Shown: positions 26,188-32,887 of the stretch, piece by piece
How the letters are laid out: each line of letters begins with the position of its first letter
How positions within the stretch are numbered: the first letter of the stretch is position 1
Source of the DNA: an uncultured Flavobacteriales bacterium
GTDB taxonomy: Bacteria; Bacteroidota; Bacteroidia; Flavobacteriales_D; Parvicellaceae
Length of the DNA: 34,202 nt
Assembly: GCA_905480225.1 (NCBI GenBank)
Contig: CAJQPO010000102.1
Coordinates: 1 to 34,202, forward strand
Direction: 5' to 3'
Notes under the pieces: model-generated
Database searches by the model: none
Seen by the model: the letters and a program-made list of their open reading frames with translations, nothing else
What the model was told of the DNA's origin: nothing
Position numbers and translations under genes: made by a program

Positions 26188-26212
26188 AACGACTTATACG
26201 TGATAAGTCGTT
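26188..26212. promoter_or_regulatory. Perfect 10-bp inverted repeat in a divergent promoter region, candidate operator
   Basis: AACGACTTAT (26188-26197) and ATAAGTCGTT (26203-26212) are exact reverse complements separated by ACGTG. It lies 36 bp upstream of the proposed GTG start of the thioredoxin-fold gene and upstream of the divergent small membrane gene. TATGTTTC at 26212-26219, one mismatch from TAnnTTTG, begins at its edge, so a bound regulator would cover the promoter. The lack of a following T-run and its place between divergent starts speak against a terminator. Confidence 0.45.
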
Positions 26213-26247
26213 ATGTTTCTCCGCCTATTATTGTTACCTTTTCAACC

Positions 26248-27417
26248 GTGAAATTTATTTCCACCATATTACTGCTACTCACTTTCGGGTATAATTTATC
26301 GCAAAAACAAGAGATAAAGTTTTTCACTGGCTCTTTGGATGAAGCTTTAATAGTAGCTAAACAATCCCATAAGCTAGTCTATGTTGATTGTCAAACGGCA
26401 TGGTGTGGCCCATGTAAATCCATGGCAAGAAATGTGTTCACTAACAGCGAAGTAGCTCGTTTTTACAACGATCAGTTCATAGCTATTAGTATTGACATGG
26501 ACAAAGAAGGAACAGGGTTGAAACAAGAATTCAAAATAACTACCTACCCCACTCATTTATATCTAAATGCTTCCAAGGATTTAGTTCATAGATCTATTGG
26601 ATACCAACCTAGTGCTGAATTTATCCGGAATGGAGAAAACGCTTTAAATCCATTAAAACGAAACGGTAGTTTAGAATTAAAATATCGTCAAGGTAATCGA
26701 AACCCTAATTTTCTAGTTGAATATCTCAGTTATTTATCTTCCAATAAACTATCTACTGTCGAAGCCCTTGATACCTACCTGGCTCAAATACCTGAAGACT
26801 CTATAAAAACGAGAAAGGTTGAAAACCTTATTCTTCAATGTACTCAAAGTACGAGATCATTAGCCTACAAGAAATTTCTACTCCTTAAAGCAGCAACAAA
26901 TAACAAAGATCAAAAACAGCTGTCAGCCATTCAATTGAAACACAAGCAAATCATTATGGAATCGATGAAAGCTGCCAATCAATCGAATAACGATGTTTGG
27001 GCTCAAGAAATAATAAATGAATGTAAGAAAATCAATGATTACGAGCTTCTCTATAGACGAATCCAAATTCCCTATTTTAAAAAGAAAAGAGACGGTCACA
27101 ACATGATACAATCGGTGAATGAATTTAGTCTTGTGCTTCTTGGTGATTCGGTCGCTAGTAGACTAGCAAATAACGCAGAACGGAGACGGATGCTTAAGCA
27201 TGTGAAAAAAAATTACAAAAGAATTCAACTGTCACCAAAACAAAAAATGAGGCACAAAGAAATTAATAGTATCGCAGAAGATTTTTATACTTGGAATGCC
27301 TTTTTAAATGACCCAAGAAATGGTATTTTATTAACGTCTTCTGAAGTTGAAATGACGCAAGAGTGGTTGAAAATCGCATACCGAATTGATAAAAACAAAA
27401 AATTCCTGGTACACTGA
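26248..27417 (+). CDS. Exported thioredoxin-fold protein with C-terminal helical domain
   Basis: I place the start at the GTG 26248 (389 aa) because it opens directly into a signal peptide (VKFISTILLLLTFGYNLSQ); the open frame continues upstream for 66 codons, and an ATG at 26164 is the alternative. The thioredoxin domain has the redox pair CGPC (Cys53, Cys56) within VDCQTAWCGPCKSMA and the cis-proline loop TTYPTHLYLN, which matches Thioredoxin_7/DUF255-like periplasmic proteins. The C-terminal 250 residues are helical, Lys-rich and not recognised; they have the look of TPR-like packing. It probably acts as a disulfide oxidoreductase in the periplasm. It diverges from a small membrane protein across a 10-bp dyad. 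Confidence 0.78.
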   Translation: MKFISTILLLLTFGYNLSQKQEIKFFTGSLDEALIVAKQSHKLVYVDCQTAWCGPCKSMARNVFTNSEVARFYNDQFIAISIDMDKEGTGLKQEFKITTYPTHLYLNASKDLVHRSIGYQPSAEFIRNGENALNPLKRNGSLELKYRQGNRNPNFLVEYLSYLSSNKLSTVEALDTYLAQIPEDSIKTRKVENLILQCTQSTRSLAYKKFLLLKAATNNKDQKQLSAIQLKHKQIIMESMKAANQSNNDVWAQEIINECKKINDYELLYRRIQIPYFKKKRDGHNMIQSVNEFSLVLLGDSVASRLANNAERRRMLKHVKKNYKRIQLSPKQKMRHKEINSIAEDFYTWNAFLNDPRNGILLTSSEVEMTQEWLKIAYRIDKNKKFLVH

Positions 27418-27498
27418 CTTAATGAATTCATCTTTTTGCCTTCAAAATCTAGGACAAGTTCAAAATATGTATTACATAACAAGTAATTATCTCATTCA

Positions 27499-28464
27499 AT
27501 GAAGTCTCTATTAAAAAGGTTTGTTCCCAATTTCTTAAAAAAAAGACTCTTTGAATTGCAAAAAAAGAGGAAGAAGAAATTACTAATTAAAAATACCATT
27601 CCGACTACCATCTCGGACATTGAGACTGGGCTAAAGCAATTAGGCATTGAACAAGGAGACTGTATCTTGCTTCATTCTTCTTTAAAAAGTGTCGGTTATT
27701 TAACTCGTGGGCCTAACGATTTACTCGACGCATTTATTAACACGCTGTTACCGTCAGGAACCCTCATTATACCAACATATCCACTAATCGGAACCATGCT
27801 TAAAACATGTATTGACCCGAATTATATATTCGATCTTAATTCATCCACTAGTACGGTTGGTGCAGTACCTTCATCATTTCTCAAATACAAAGGAATTCAT
27901 AGAAGCCTCCACCCTACGCATTCCATGTCAGCTATTGGAAAAAATGCTGCAATGATTACTAAAGAACATCATATTGGTAATAAAACCTACGGTGCCAATT
28001 CTCCATGGAGTAAATTAATTGAAAATAATGGTAAGATAATTGGCGTTGGTATTTCATTAGCCTGGCACACAATCTATCACTATGTCGAAGATATTATGGG
28101 TGACCAGTTCCCTATAAAAGTTAATGTTTCGGAGAACTATAATGTAAAATGTAAAACAAAAAATGGTCAATTGATTGATGTTGTTGTCAACCCTCTCGAT
28201 CCCGAAATTGCTAAAACCAGGATAGAAAAGAATCCATTTATTCTAAAATATTTCACTGAAATTTGTGAGTACACGGCCATCATTCAATATGGAAAAATTG
28301 GTGCTGCTGAAACTTGGGTTGTGCATGCTGGCAAATTTTGTAACTTATTGATGAAGTTGGCATCAATAGGGATTACTATCTACAACAATGAGGAGGAATT
28401 AACTGCAAAAAATCTTTACCCATTAAAATTGATAGTAAACAAGTTAGAACAAAAAAGTGACTAG
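27499..28464 (+). CDS. AAC(3)-like CoA-dependent N-acyltransferase (probably glycan-directed)
   Basis: This 321-aa protein belongs to the antibiotic N-acetyltransferase AAC(3) fold. Visible family motifs are LLHSSLKSVG (57-66), LIIPTYP, the HPTHSMSAIG segment (138-147) and the YGANSPWSKLIENNGKIIGVG stretch (164-184, split here by Asn/Pro). A very basic N-terminal helix of about 30 residues (KRFVPNFLKKRLFELQKKRK) precedes the domain and could touch membranes or glycan carriers. Homologues in surface-polysaccharide loci acylate amino sugars, and the downstream ketoacyl synthase and dehydrogenase support such a role over drug resistance. It is separated from them by a 330-bp gap with its own promoter, so co-transcription is uncertain. 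Confidence 0.82.
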   Translation: MKSLLKRFVPNFLKKRLFELQKKRKKKLLIKNTIPTTISDIETGLKQLGIEQGDCILLHSSLKSVGYLTRGPNDLLDAFINTLLPSGTLIIPTYPLIGTMLKTCIDPNYIFDLNSSTSTVGAVPSSFLKYKGIHRSLHPTHSMSAIGKNAAMITKEHHIGNKTYGANSPWSKLIENNGKIIGVGISLAWHTIYHYVEDIMGDQFPIKVNVSENYNVKCKTKNGQLIDVVVNPLDPEIAKTRIEKNPFILKYFTEICEYTAIIQYGKIGAAETWVVHAGKFCNLLMKLASIGITIYNNEEELTAKNLYPLKLIVNKLEQKSD

Positions 28465-28675
28465 CGATTAATATCCAATGGCTTTAAACTATTTTTTAGC
28501 AAACATTAAAGACTAAATTAAGAGTAATTTTCTAGTAATACTTGCCTCAATCTTTACCCTTGCCGTTTATGACCAAACTCCAGAAGCTGAAGCGTATATT
28601 TCTAAACCATAGCATGACCTGAATAAAGAGCTGTTATCCGATTAGATTAACAGTAAAACGAATTGCCAACATAAC

Positions 28676-28701
28676 CTAAAACCAATTAAAACTGGTTTTA
28701 G
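28676..28701. terminator. Perfect 9-bp hairpin, candidate terminator or regulatory stem
   Basis: CTAAAACCA (28676-28684) pairs exactly with TGGTTTTAG (28693-28701) around the 8-nt loop ATTAAAAC. It lies downstream of the AAC(3)-like gene and just upstream of the ketoacyl-synthase promoter. There is no T-tract directly after it, so the terminator reading is weak. Confidence 0.3.
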
Positions 28702-28736
28702 CCAAACCTTTGTTTAGAGTGAGCCTTAATATAATT

Positions 28737-28744
28737 TACATTTG
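28737..28744 (+). promoter_or_regulatory. Bacteroidota -7 promoter box for the ketoacyl synthase gene
   Basis: TACATTTG is a perfect TAnnTTTG match 50 nt before the ATG at 28795. A TTTG at 28709-28712 lies 24 nt upstream, slightly beyond the usual spacing, and could be the -33 element. The predicted leader is AT-rich and has no Shine-Dalgarno site. Confidence 0.55.
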
Positions 28745-28794
28745 GTCATTACTAACAAATTAATTACTTCTATTTCAAAATTTATTTTTTTTAA

Positions 28795-29787
28795 ATGCAG
28801 CAAATTGTAAGAAGGGCAAAAATCATAGGAACTGGGTCCTATGTGCCAGATCAAGTTTATACCAACGAATATCTAGAATCAACTATTGACACCAATGCTA
28901 AATGGATTTTTAATTCCCTAGGCATAAAAGAACGCCGAATCGCCGATAAAGACCAAGCTACAAGCGATCTTGCATGGAAAGCAGGACTTCGGGCAATAGA
29001 AAATGCTAACCTTCATATTCATGACATTGATTTAATTATTGTTGCCACATCTACTCCTGATCGCATAGCTCCTTCAACTGCATGTTTCGTTCAAGATAAA
29101 TTAAAAGCGTATAATGCTGTTGCTTTTGACATTGCTGCTGTCTGTAGTGGGTTTCTGTATGCTATGTCTGTTGCTTCGCAATACATTGCTAGTGATGTTT
29201 ATCAAAACATTTTAGTAATCGGAGCAGATACATTTTCAAAAATAACCGATTGGAATAGACGTGATGCTGTATTTTTTGGTGATGGCGCAGGGGCAGCCAT
29301 AGTTTCGCAAGCTGATGCAAATGAAGGCTTTCTCGCGTACCGATTGTATTCGGATGGACGAGGGAAAGAGAACTTTACAGTTCCAGCAGGTGGATCTGCA
29401 ATGCCTTGTGATTCGACCACATTAGAAAAGAGATTACATTATTTTAAAATGAATGGTAAAGAAGTTTTCAATACTGCAATCAAGGTATTACCAAAAGCCA
29501 TAAATCAAGTATTAGCTGATACCGGTCTCACCATTAACGACGTTGATTTTATGATCCCTCATCAACCCAGTATTAAAATCTTGAAAAAAACCGCTGAAAT
29601 TATTGGACTTCCTTTTGAAAAGGTGATGACTAACATGGACAAGTACGCCAACACATCAGGAGGTACAATTCCTATTTTAATGGATGAACTCAATAAAAAA
29701 AGCATTTTGAAGCCAGGTCACACAGTTCTATTTGCAGCAGTAGGCTCGGGATGGACCTATGGAGCAGCAATCATCAAATGGTCATAG
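28795..29787 (+). CDS. 3-oxoacyl-[ACP] synthase III family protein (KASIII-like)
   Basis: This 330-aa thiolase-fold enzyme condenses an acyl-CoA with an acyl-carrier-protein-bound extender or carries out a related acyl transfer. The catalytic triad is complete: Cys117 in AAVCSGFLYA, His256 in IPHQPS and Asn286 in YANTSGG. GDGAGAAIV (162-170) and SGWTYGAAIIKW at the end are standard family motifs, and the length is typical. It may be the housekeeping FabH, but there is no plsX, ACP or other fab gene next to it. Instead it is followed by a FabG-like dehydrogenase and preceded by an AAC(3)-like acyltransferase, so a dedicated acyl group for glycan or secondary-metabolite decoration is plausible. 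No gene symbol is given for that reason. Confidence 0.9.
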   Translation: MQQIVRRAKIIGTGSYVPDQVYTNEYLESTIDTNAKWIFNSLGIKERRIADKDQATSDLAWKAGLRAIENANLHIHDIDLIIVATSTPDRIAPSTACFVQDKLKAYNAVAFDIAAVCSGFLYAMSVASQYIASDVYQNILVIGADTFSKITDWNRRDAVFFGDGAGAAIVSQADANEGFLAYRLYSDGRGKENFTVPAGGSAMPCDSTTLEKRLHYFKMNGKEVFNTAIKVLPKAINQVLADTGLTINDVDFMIPHQPSIKILKKTAEIIGLPFEKVMTNMDKYANTSGGTIPILMDELNKKSILKPGHTVLFAAVGSGWTYGAAIIKWS

Positions 29788-29872
29788 CCCCTACAAAATA
29801 ACAAGCCTTATTTATTTGTTGAATAAGTTCAAATTAATGTGCAGATTTGTACTTACGATTAAAAAATATGAA

Positions 29873-30556
29873 ATGATATTAATTACTGGGGCATCACGAG
29901 GTATTGGTAAGTTTTTGTTTGATAGATTCGTTGAGTCTGGTGAAGCGGTTGCAGGCACCTTCCACTCTACAAAACCTGAAGAAGGAAATAGTGATTTATA
30001 CACTAAAGTAGACATTTGCAATTCGGCTAATATTACTAACTGGATTAATGATATTGGGGATAAGCTAGAAAATATTACATTAATAAATTGTGCCGGAAAT
30101 AATTATAATGCCTTTGCTCATAAATCAAGTCCAGAAGCGTGGTCTAGTGTAATTCAAACTAACCTAATTGGAACTTATAATTGTATTAGAGTGATTCTTC
30201 CTATTATGCGAGAACAAAATTTTGGCAGAATCATTAATCTTGCATCAATTGTGGCTCAGGTTGGTATCCCCGGAACTAGTGCTTATGCAGCTTCTAAAGC
30301 CGGTTTGTGGGGTTTGACTAAGAGTATCGCTGTTGAAAATGCTAACAAGGGCATTACAGCAAATTGTCTAAACCTTGGCTATTTCGATATTGGTATGATA
30401 CATGAAGTACCTGAGAAATTCCAAGAAGTTATAAAAGGACAAATTCCTTCTGGCGAATTTGGACAACCAGAAAACATTTATAACGCTGTTCGATTCTTAA
30501 TGGATACAGAATATATTAATGGTACAAATTTAGACATCAATGGTGCTAAGTATTAA
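29873..30556 (+). CDS. Short-chain dehydrogenase/reductase (FabG-like)
   Basis: This 227-aa NAD(P)-dependent oxidoreductase begins at the ATG 29873, where the Rossmann strand starts (MILITGASRGIG); an earlier in-frame ATG at 29759 overlaps the ketoacyl synthase and adds a sequence with no family counterpart. The cofactor motif TGASRGIG is residues 5-12, NCAG is 72-75, and the catalytic set is Asn97, Ser125, Tyr138 and Lys142 (YAASK). GYFDIGMI takes the place of the usual PG.I.T loop. The product resembles 3-oxoacyl-ACP reductases and would reduce the beta-keto product of the gene 85 bp upstream, giving a 3-hydroxyacyl group. It ends 22 bp from the convergent histidine kinase gene. Confidence 0.88.
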   Translation: MILITGASRGIGKFLFDRFVESGEAVAGTFHSTKPEEGNSDLYTKVDICNSANITNWINDIGDKLENITLINCAGNNYNAFAHKSSPEAWSSVIQTNLIGTYNCIRVILPIMREQNFGRIINLASIVAQVGIPGTSAYAASKAGLWGLTKSIAVENANKGITANCLNLGYFDIGMIHEVPEKFQEVIKGQIPSGEFGQPENIYNAVRFLMDTEYINGTNLDINGAKY

Positions 30557-30563
30557 ATAATAC

Positions 30564-30583
30564 TTTGAATTTTACAATTCAAA
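30564..30583. terminator. AT-rich hairpin between convergent genes
   Basis: TTTGAATT (30564-30571) and AATTCAAA (30576-30583) are perfect 8-bp arms around TTAC, just after the dehydrogenase stop and overlapping the last codons of the histidine kinase. It is low in GC and has no long T-tract, so it is a weak terminator candidate. Confidence 0.3.
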
Positions 30584-31526
30584 CTTTAAAAGGAAAAATC
30601 AATTCGTATTTAGCTCCCTTGCTCTCTAATTTGTTGATCTCACCATCCATTTGTTCTGCAAGTATCTTTACTAGCTGAAGACCAAGTGTATTTTCATCAT
30701 TCTCAAAACGTTCCTTTGAATATCCAATTCCATTGTCAGAAAAGATCAAATTACAATTATTGTCTTTATGGATTAAATCTACATTAACTTCTCCTTCCTG
30801 ATCTTCAAAAGCATATTTCATTGCGTTAGAAAGCAATTCATTTAAAATAAGACCAAGCGGGATTAAAGTATCTAAATGAACTCTATAAACTTGTGAATTA
30901 ACAGTCACCTTCACAGCATTATCTCTTCCATAGCTTTTAATCAAATGCTCGCTTAACTGTTTAACATATTCTCTAAGGTCAATTTTAGCCAGATCATTTG
31001 AGCCGTAAAGTTGCTCATGCATTAAGGCCATAGCATAGATTCGATCTTGGCACTCGTCAAAAACAGCCCTGGTTTGTTCAGATTCAATTTGAGTTTTTTG
31101 AAGACTGAGTAAACTAGAAACAATTTGAAGATTATTTTTAACTCGGTGAAGTATTTCCTTGAGCATGACCTCCTTCTCTTCCTTACTCAGCAAAATACTT
31201 TTCAAGTCTTTAATAGTAACTATTCCAATAATGACTACAATTAGAACGAATGCTGCACCAAGTAAAAATATTACTCCAATAAGCACCTGAATAATTTCGG
31301 TATAACCCTTTATTATTCCAATTAGTGCAGCAGTATAACCAAAGAAGAAAAAGAGCATGAAACACCTTAACAAAGACCAAATCTTCGCATACTTACTTTC
31401 GGGTATCACTTTTCGTAATTGTCCCGTTTTATGAATCCCTAAGAGTAAGAGACAACCACCAATACAAATTAAAGATATTGTAAGAATTTCATTGGCATTC
31501 AAAAACACATTACCATGCAAAGCCAT
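30579..31526 (-). CDS. Membrane histidine kinase of the HisKA_2 (HWE-related) type
   Basis: This 315-aa protein is a sensor kinase with three predicted TM segments (about 13-30, 51-71 and 77-105) and almost no periplasmic domain, so it may sense the membrane or a partner protein. The phosphoacceptor is His127 in LKEILHRVKNNLQIVSSLLSLQ (split after Val: EILHRV, then KNNLQIV), the diagnostic HRVKNNL box of the HisKA_2 group. The ATPase domain has NELLSNAMKYAF with Asn234, DNGIGYS (264-270) and a TLGLQLVKILAEQMDG G2-like box. No response regulator is adjacent, so its partner lies elsewhere. It is convergent with the dehydrogenase and transcribed alone as far as can be seen. Confidence 0.9.
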   Translation of the reverse strand: MALHGNVFLNANEILTISLICIGGCLLLLGIHKTGQLRKVIPESKYAKIWSLLRCFMLFFFFGYTAALIGIIKGYTEIIQVLIGVIFLLGAAFVLIVVIIGIVTIKDLKSILLSKEEKEVMLKEILHRVKNNLQIVSSLLSLQKTQIESEQTRAVFDECQDRIYAMALMHEQLYGSNDLAKIDLREYVKQLSEHLIKSYGRDNAVKVTVNSQVYRVHLDTLIPLGLILNELLSNAMKYAFEDQEGEVNVDLIHKDNNCNLIFSDNGIGYSKERFENDENTLGLQLVKILAEQMDGEINKLESKGAKYELIFPFKV

Positions 31527-31647
31527 ATCTAATCGTGTTATTAATTACCAAAAAAAGGTAGACAATTTAAAAACAACAGATTCAGATATAGCAATAGAGC
31601 AGAAAAACAGACTAAAATCTAAGATCAATGTGTAGCGATCAATCTAC

Positions 31648-31929
31648 CTATACATCATTGCTGAATTCATCATAAATCTGCAAGAATGATTCCGGGTGCC
31701 CCATCATAAAATCATAATGCTCTGTTGACATTAAAGCTAGCCACTGGCAAATGCGTTCTTTAGTCACACTATTCACTTTCGCCTGCTGAATTAAACTCAA
31801 AAGTAAGTCCATAAAATCCCCATGTTCACGTTGCAAGAGGAAAATGGCATAACGGATATGGAAATCTGGATGAAATTGTTCATCGAACCGCTCATCATCA
31901 AGCATTTCTTCAATGGGATTCTTCATCAT
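31648..31929 (-). CDS. Small acidic helical protein of unknown function, coupled to DUF932 gene
   Basis: I do not recognise this 93-aa protein. It has no signal peptide or TM segment, is strongly acidic (EEMLDDERFDEQFHPDF near the start) and is predicted helical throughout, with FLLQREHGDFMDLLLSLIQQ as a likely amphipathic helix. Its ATG overlaps the stop of the DUF932 gene by 4 bp (31926-31929), so the two are translationally coupled and the proteins may act together. The size and acidity are compatible with an inhibitor, antitoxin-like or adaptor protein, but that is speculation. Confidence 0.65.
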   Translation of the reverse strand: MMKNPIEEMLDDERFDEQFHPDFHIRYAIFLLQREHGDFMDLLLSLIQQAKVNSVTKERICQWLALMSTEHYDFMMGHPESFLQIYDEFSNDV

Positions 31930-32756
31930 GAATCAATTTCATTTTTAAGAAAAATCATTGCCTTTTTATTTACTTTATTGCCTTCACTAAAAGGGTTACC
32001 AAATAAACTTGTGGTTGTCCTTCCGGTAGTGAAGTGAGTAACGCCGTTAAATAACCCCCAATAATTAAAACCCAGTTCTGCAATTTCACGATCTATAGAA
32101 AATCGCAATTCTCTGCGTTTTCGGTCTATTTTATGACCATCATTACCTGAATTTTTTGCAGGCAACAAATGCTTTATTAATCGATCTATTGAGCTTTTAG
32201 ATAATACTATTTTAGTCCATTTGGTCATCAGGCTATATAATTGATCTCTTTCTTCATGGTAATTCCTAATAACCTTATCTAATATGTGTTCATCGAAACT
32301 ATTATTTGACAGGTGACGCATGTTTAATAAACGAAGTGGAGTAGTAAATTGATTTTCACACCTTAATAGAACATTAGTAAAAGAAATAAACAATGCACTA
32401 GAACCATCATGTGAGTTGCCAATTAACATATAATCTGCCGTTGCGTTACCGCAAACATTAAGGGGTCTAGCGCTATTTGGAAGACACGCTTCATTTAATT
32501 TTAAATACGCAATGACTCTTTTACCTTTTCTAAATTCCTGATAACCAACAAGACTATACCCCGTTTTAAGTACAACCCTATTGACCAATTCTGTAAAATC
32601 TTTATTGGTAAATAAACGGTATTGATTACTTCGCAATCCCAGTAACTCTCCAGAATCGTTTCTTACTATGGCACTGCGGTTAGCTATAGTTTTTTTGTTG
32701 ATCTTAATCGGTGCACGAACAGCTTCCCAATTCAAAGTTTTCTTCATCGCTTTCAT
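31926..32756 (-). CDS. DUF932-family protein (phage/plasmid-associated)
   Basis: This 276-aa protein has the pattern of the DUF932 family (phage/plasmid-like proteins, function unknown): an N-terminal RSAIVRNDSGELLGLRSNQY in which a bound-in-place residue is followed by a tyrosine loop, then a FRKGKRVIAYLKL strand, a SHDGSSALFISFTNVLLRCENQ centre, and a helical C-terminal half. DUF932 genes are common on phages, plasmids and integrated elements, where they often lie near recombination or defence genes. It is cytosolic. A second ATG three codons in is an alternative start. It overlaps the small acidic gene by 4 bp and is 131 bp downstream of the coiled-coil protein. Confidence 0.75.
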   Translation of the reverse strand: MKAMKKTLNWEAVRAPIKINKKTIANRSAIVRNDSGELLGLRSNQYRLFTNKDFTELVNRVVLKTGYSLVGYQEFRKGKRVIAYLKLNEACLPNSARPLNVCGNATADYMLIGNSHDGSSALFISFTNVLLRCENQFTTPLRLLNMRHLSNNSFDEHILDKVIRNYHEERDQLYSLMTKWTKIVLSKSSIDRLIKHLLPAKNSGNDGHKIDRKRRELRFSIDREIAELGFNYWGLFNGVTHFTTGRTTTSLFGNPFSEGNKVNKKAMIFLKNEIDS

Positions 32757-32795
32757 AGGCCTTATTTTAATTGATTCTTCAATCTATTAAGCGAC

Positions 32796-32814
32796 AACGT
32801 AATCTTTTTACGTT
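32796..32814. terminator. Short perfect hairpin upstream of the DUF932 gene
   Basis: AACGTAA (32796-32802) pairs with TTACGTT (32808-32814) around TCTTT, in the 131-bp gap between the coiled-coil gene and the DUF932 gene. It could end or attenuate the upstream transcript or be an operator; no T-tract follows on the minus strand. Confidence 0.25.
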
Positions 32815-32887
32815 CTTCTTATTCCTGAATGCTTTAAGAACTTAATCGAACTAAATAATGACCAATGAAACTACTCTAAGATAACCA

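Larger units (their letters stand above)
28465..28794. other. 330-bp non-coding gap with hairpin and promoter
   Basis: No credible gene is present; the longest ATG frame encodes a 17-residue basic peptide at 28570. The stretch contains a short CTGTTA/TAACAG dyad (28631-28636 and 28648-28653), a 9-bp perfect hairpin (28676-28701) and a good -7 box (28737-28744). Its length is unusual for this dense window and could reflect loss of a gene between the acyltransferase and the ketoacyl synthase. Confidence 0.4.

Noticed and set aside
27499-28464. AAC(3) homology read as an aminoglycoside resistance gene
   Set aside because: The basic N-terminal extension and acyl-metabolism neighbours fit a glycan N-acyltransferase better, and no mobile-element context is visible.
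28570-28623. A 17-codon ATG frame in the 330-bp gap, encoding a basic peptide
   Set aside because: Too short, with no promoter-like box or ribosome-binding site in front and no sign of conservation; possible gene debris but not supportable.
29759-29872. N-terminal extension of the dehydrogenase from an ATG overlapping the ketoacyl synthase
   Set aside because: The Rossmann fold begins exactly at the ATG 29873 and the extra 38 residues look like out-of-frame sequence from the synthase end.
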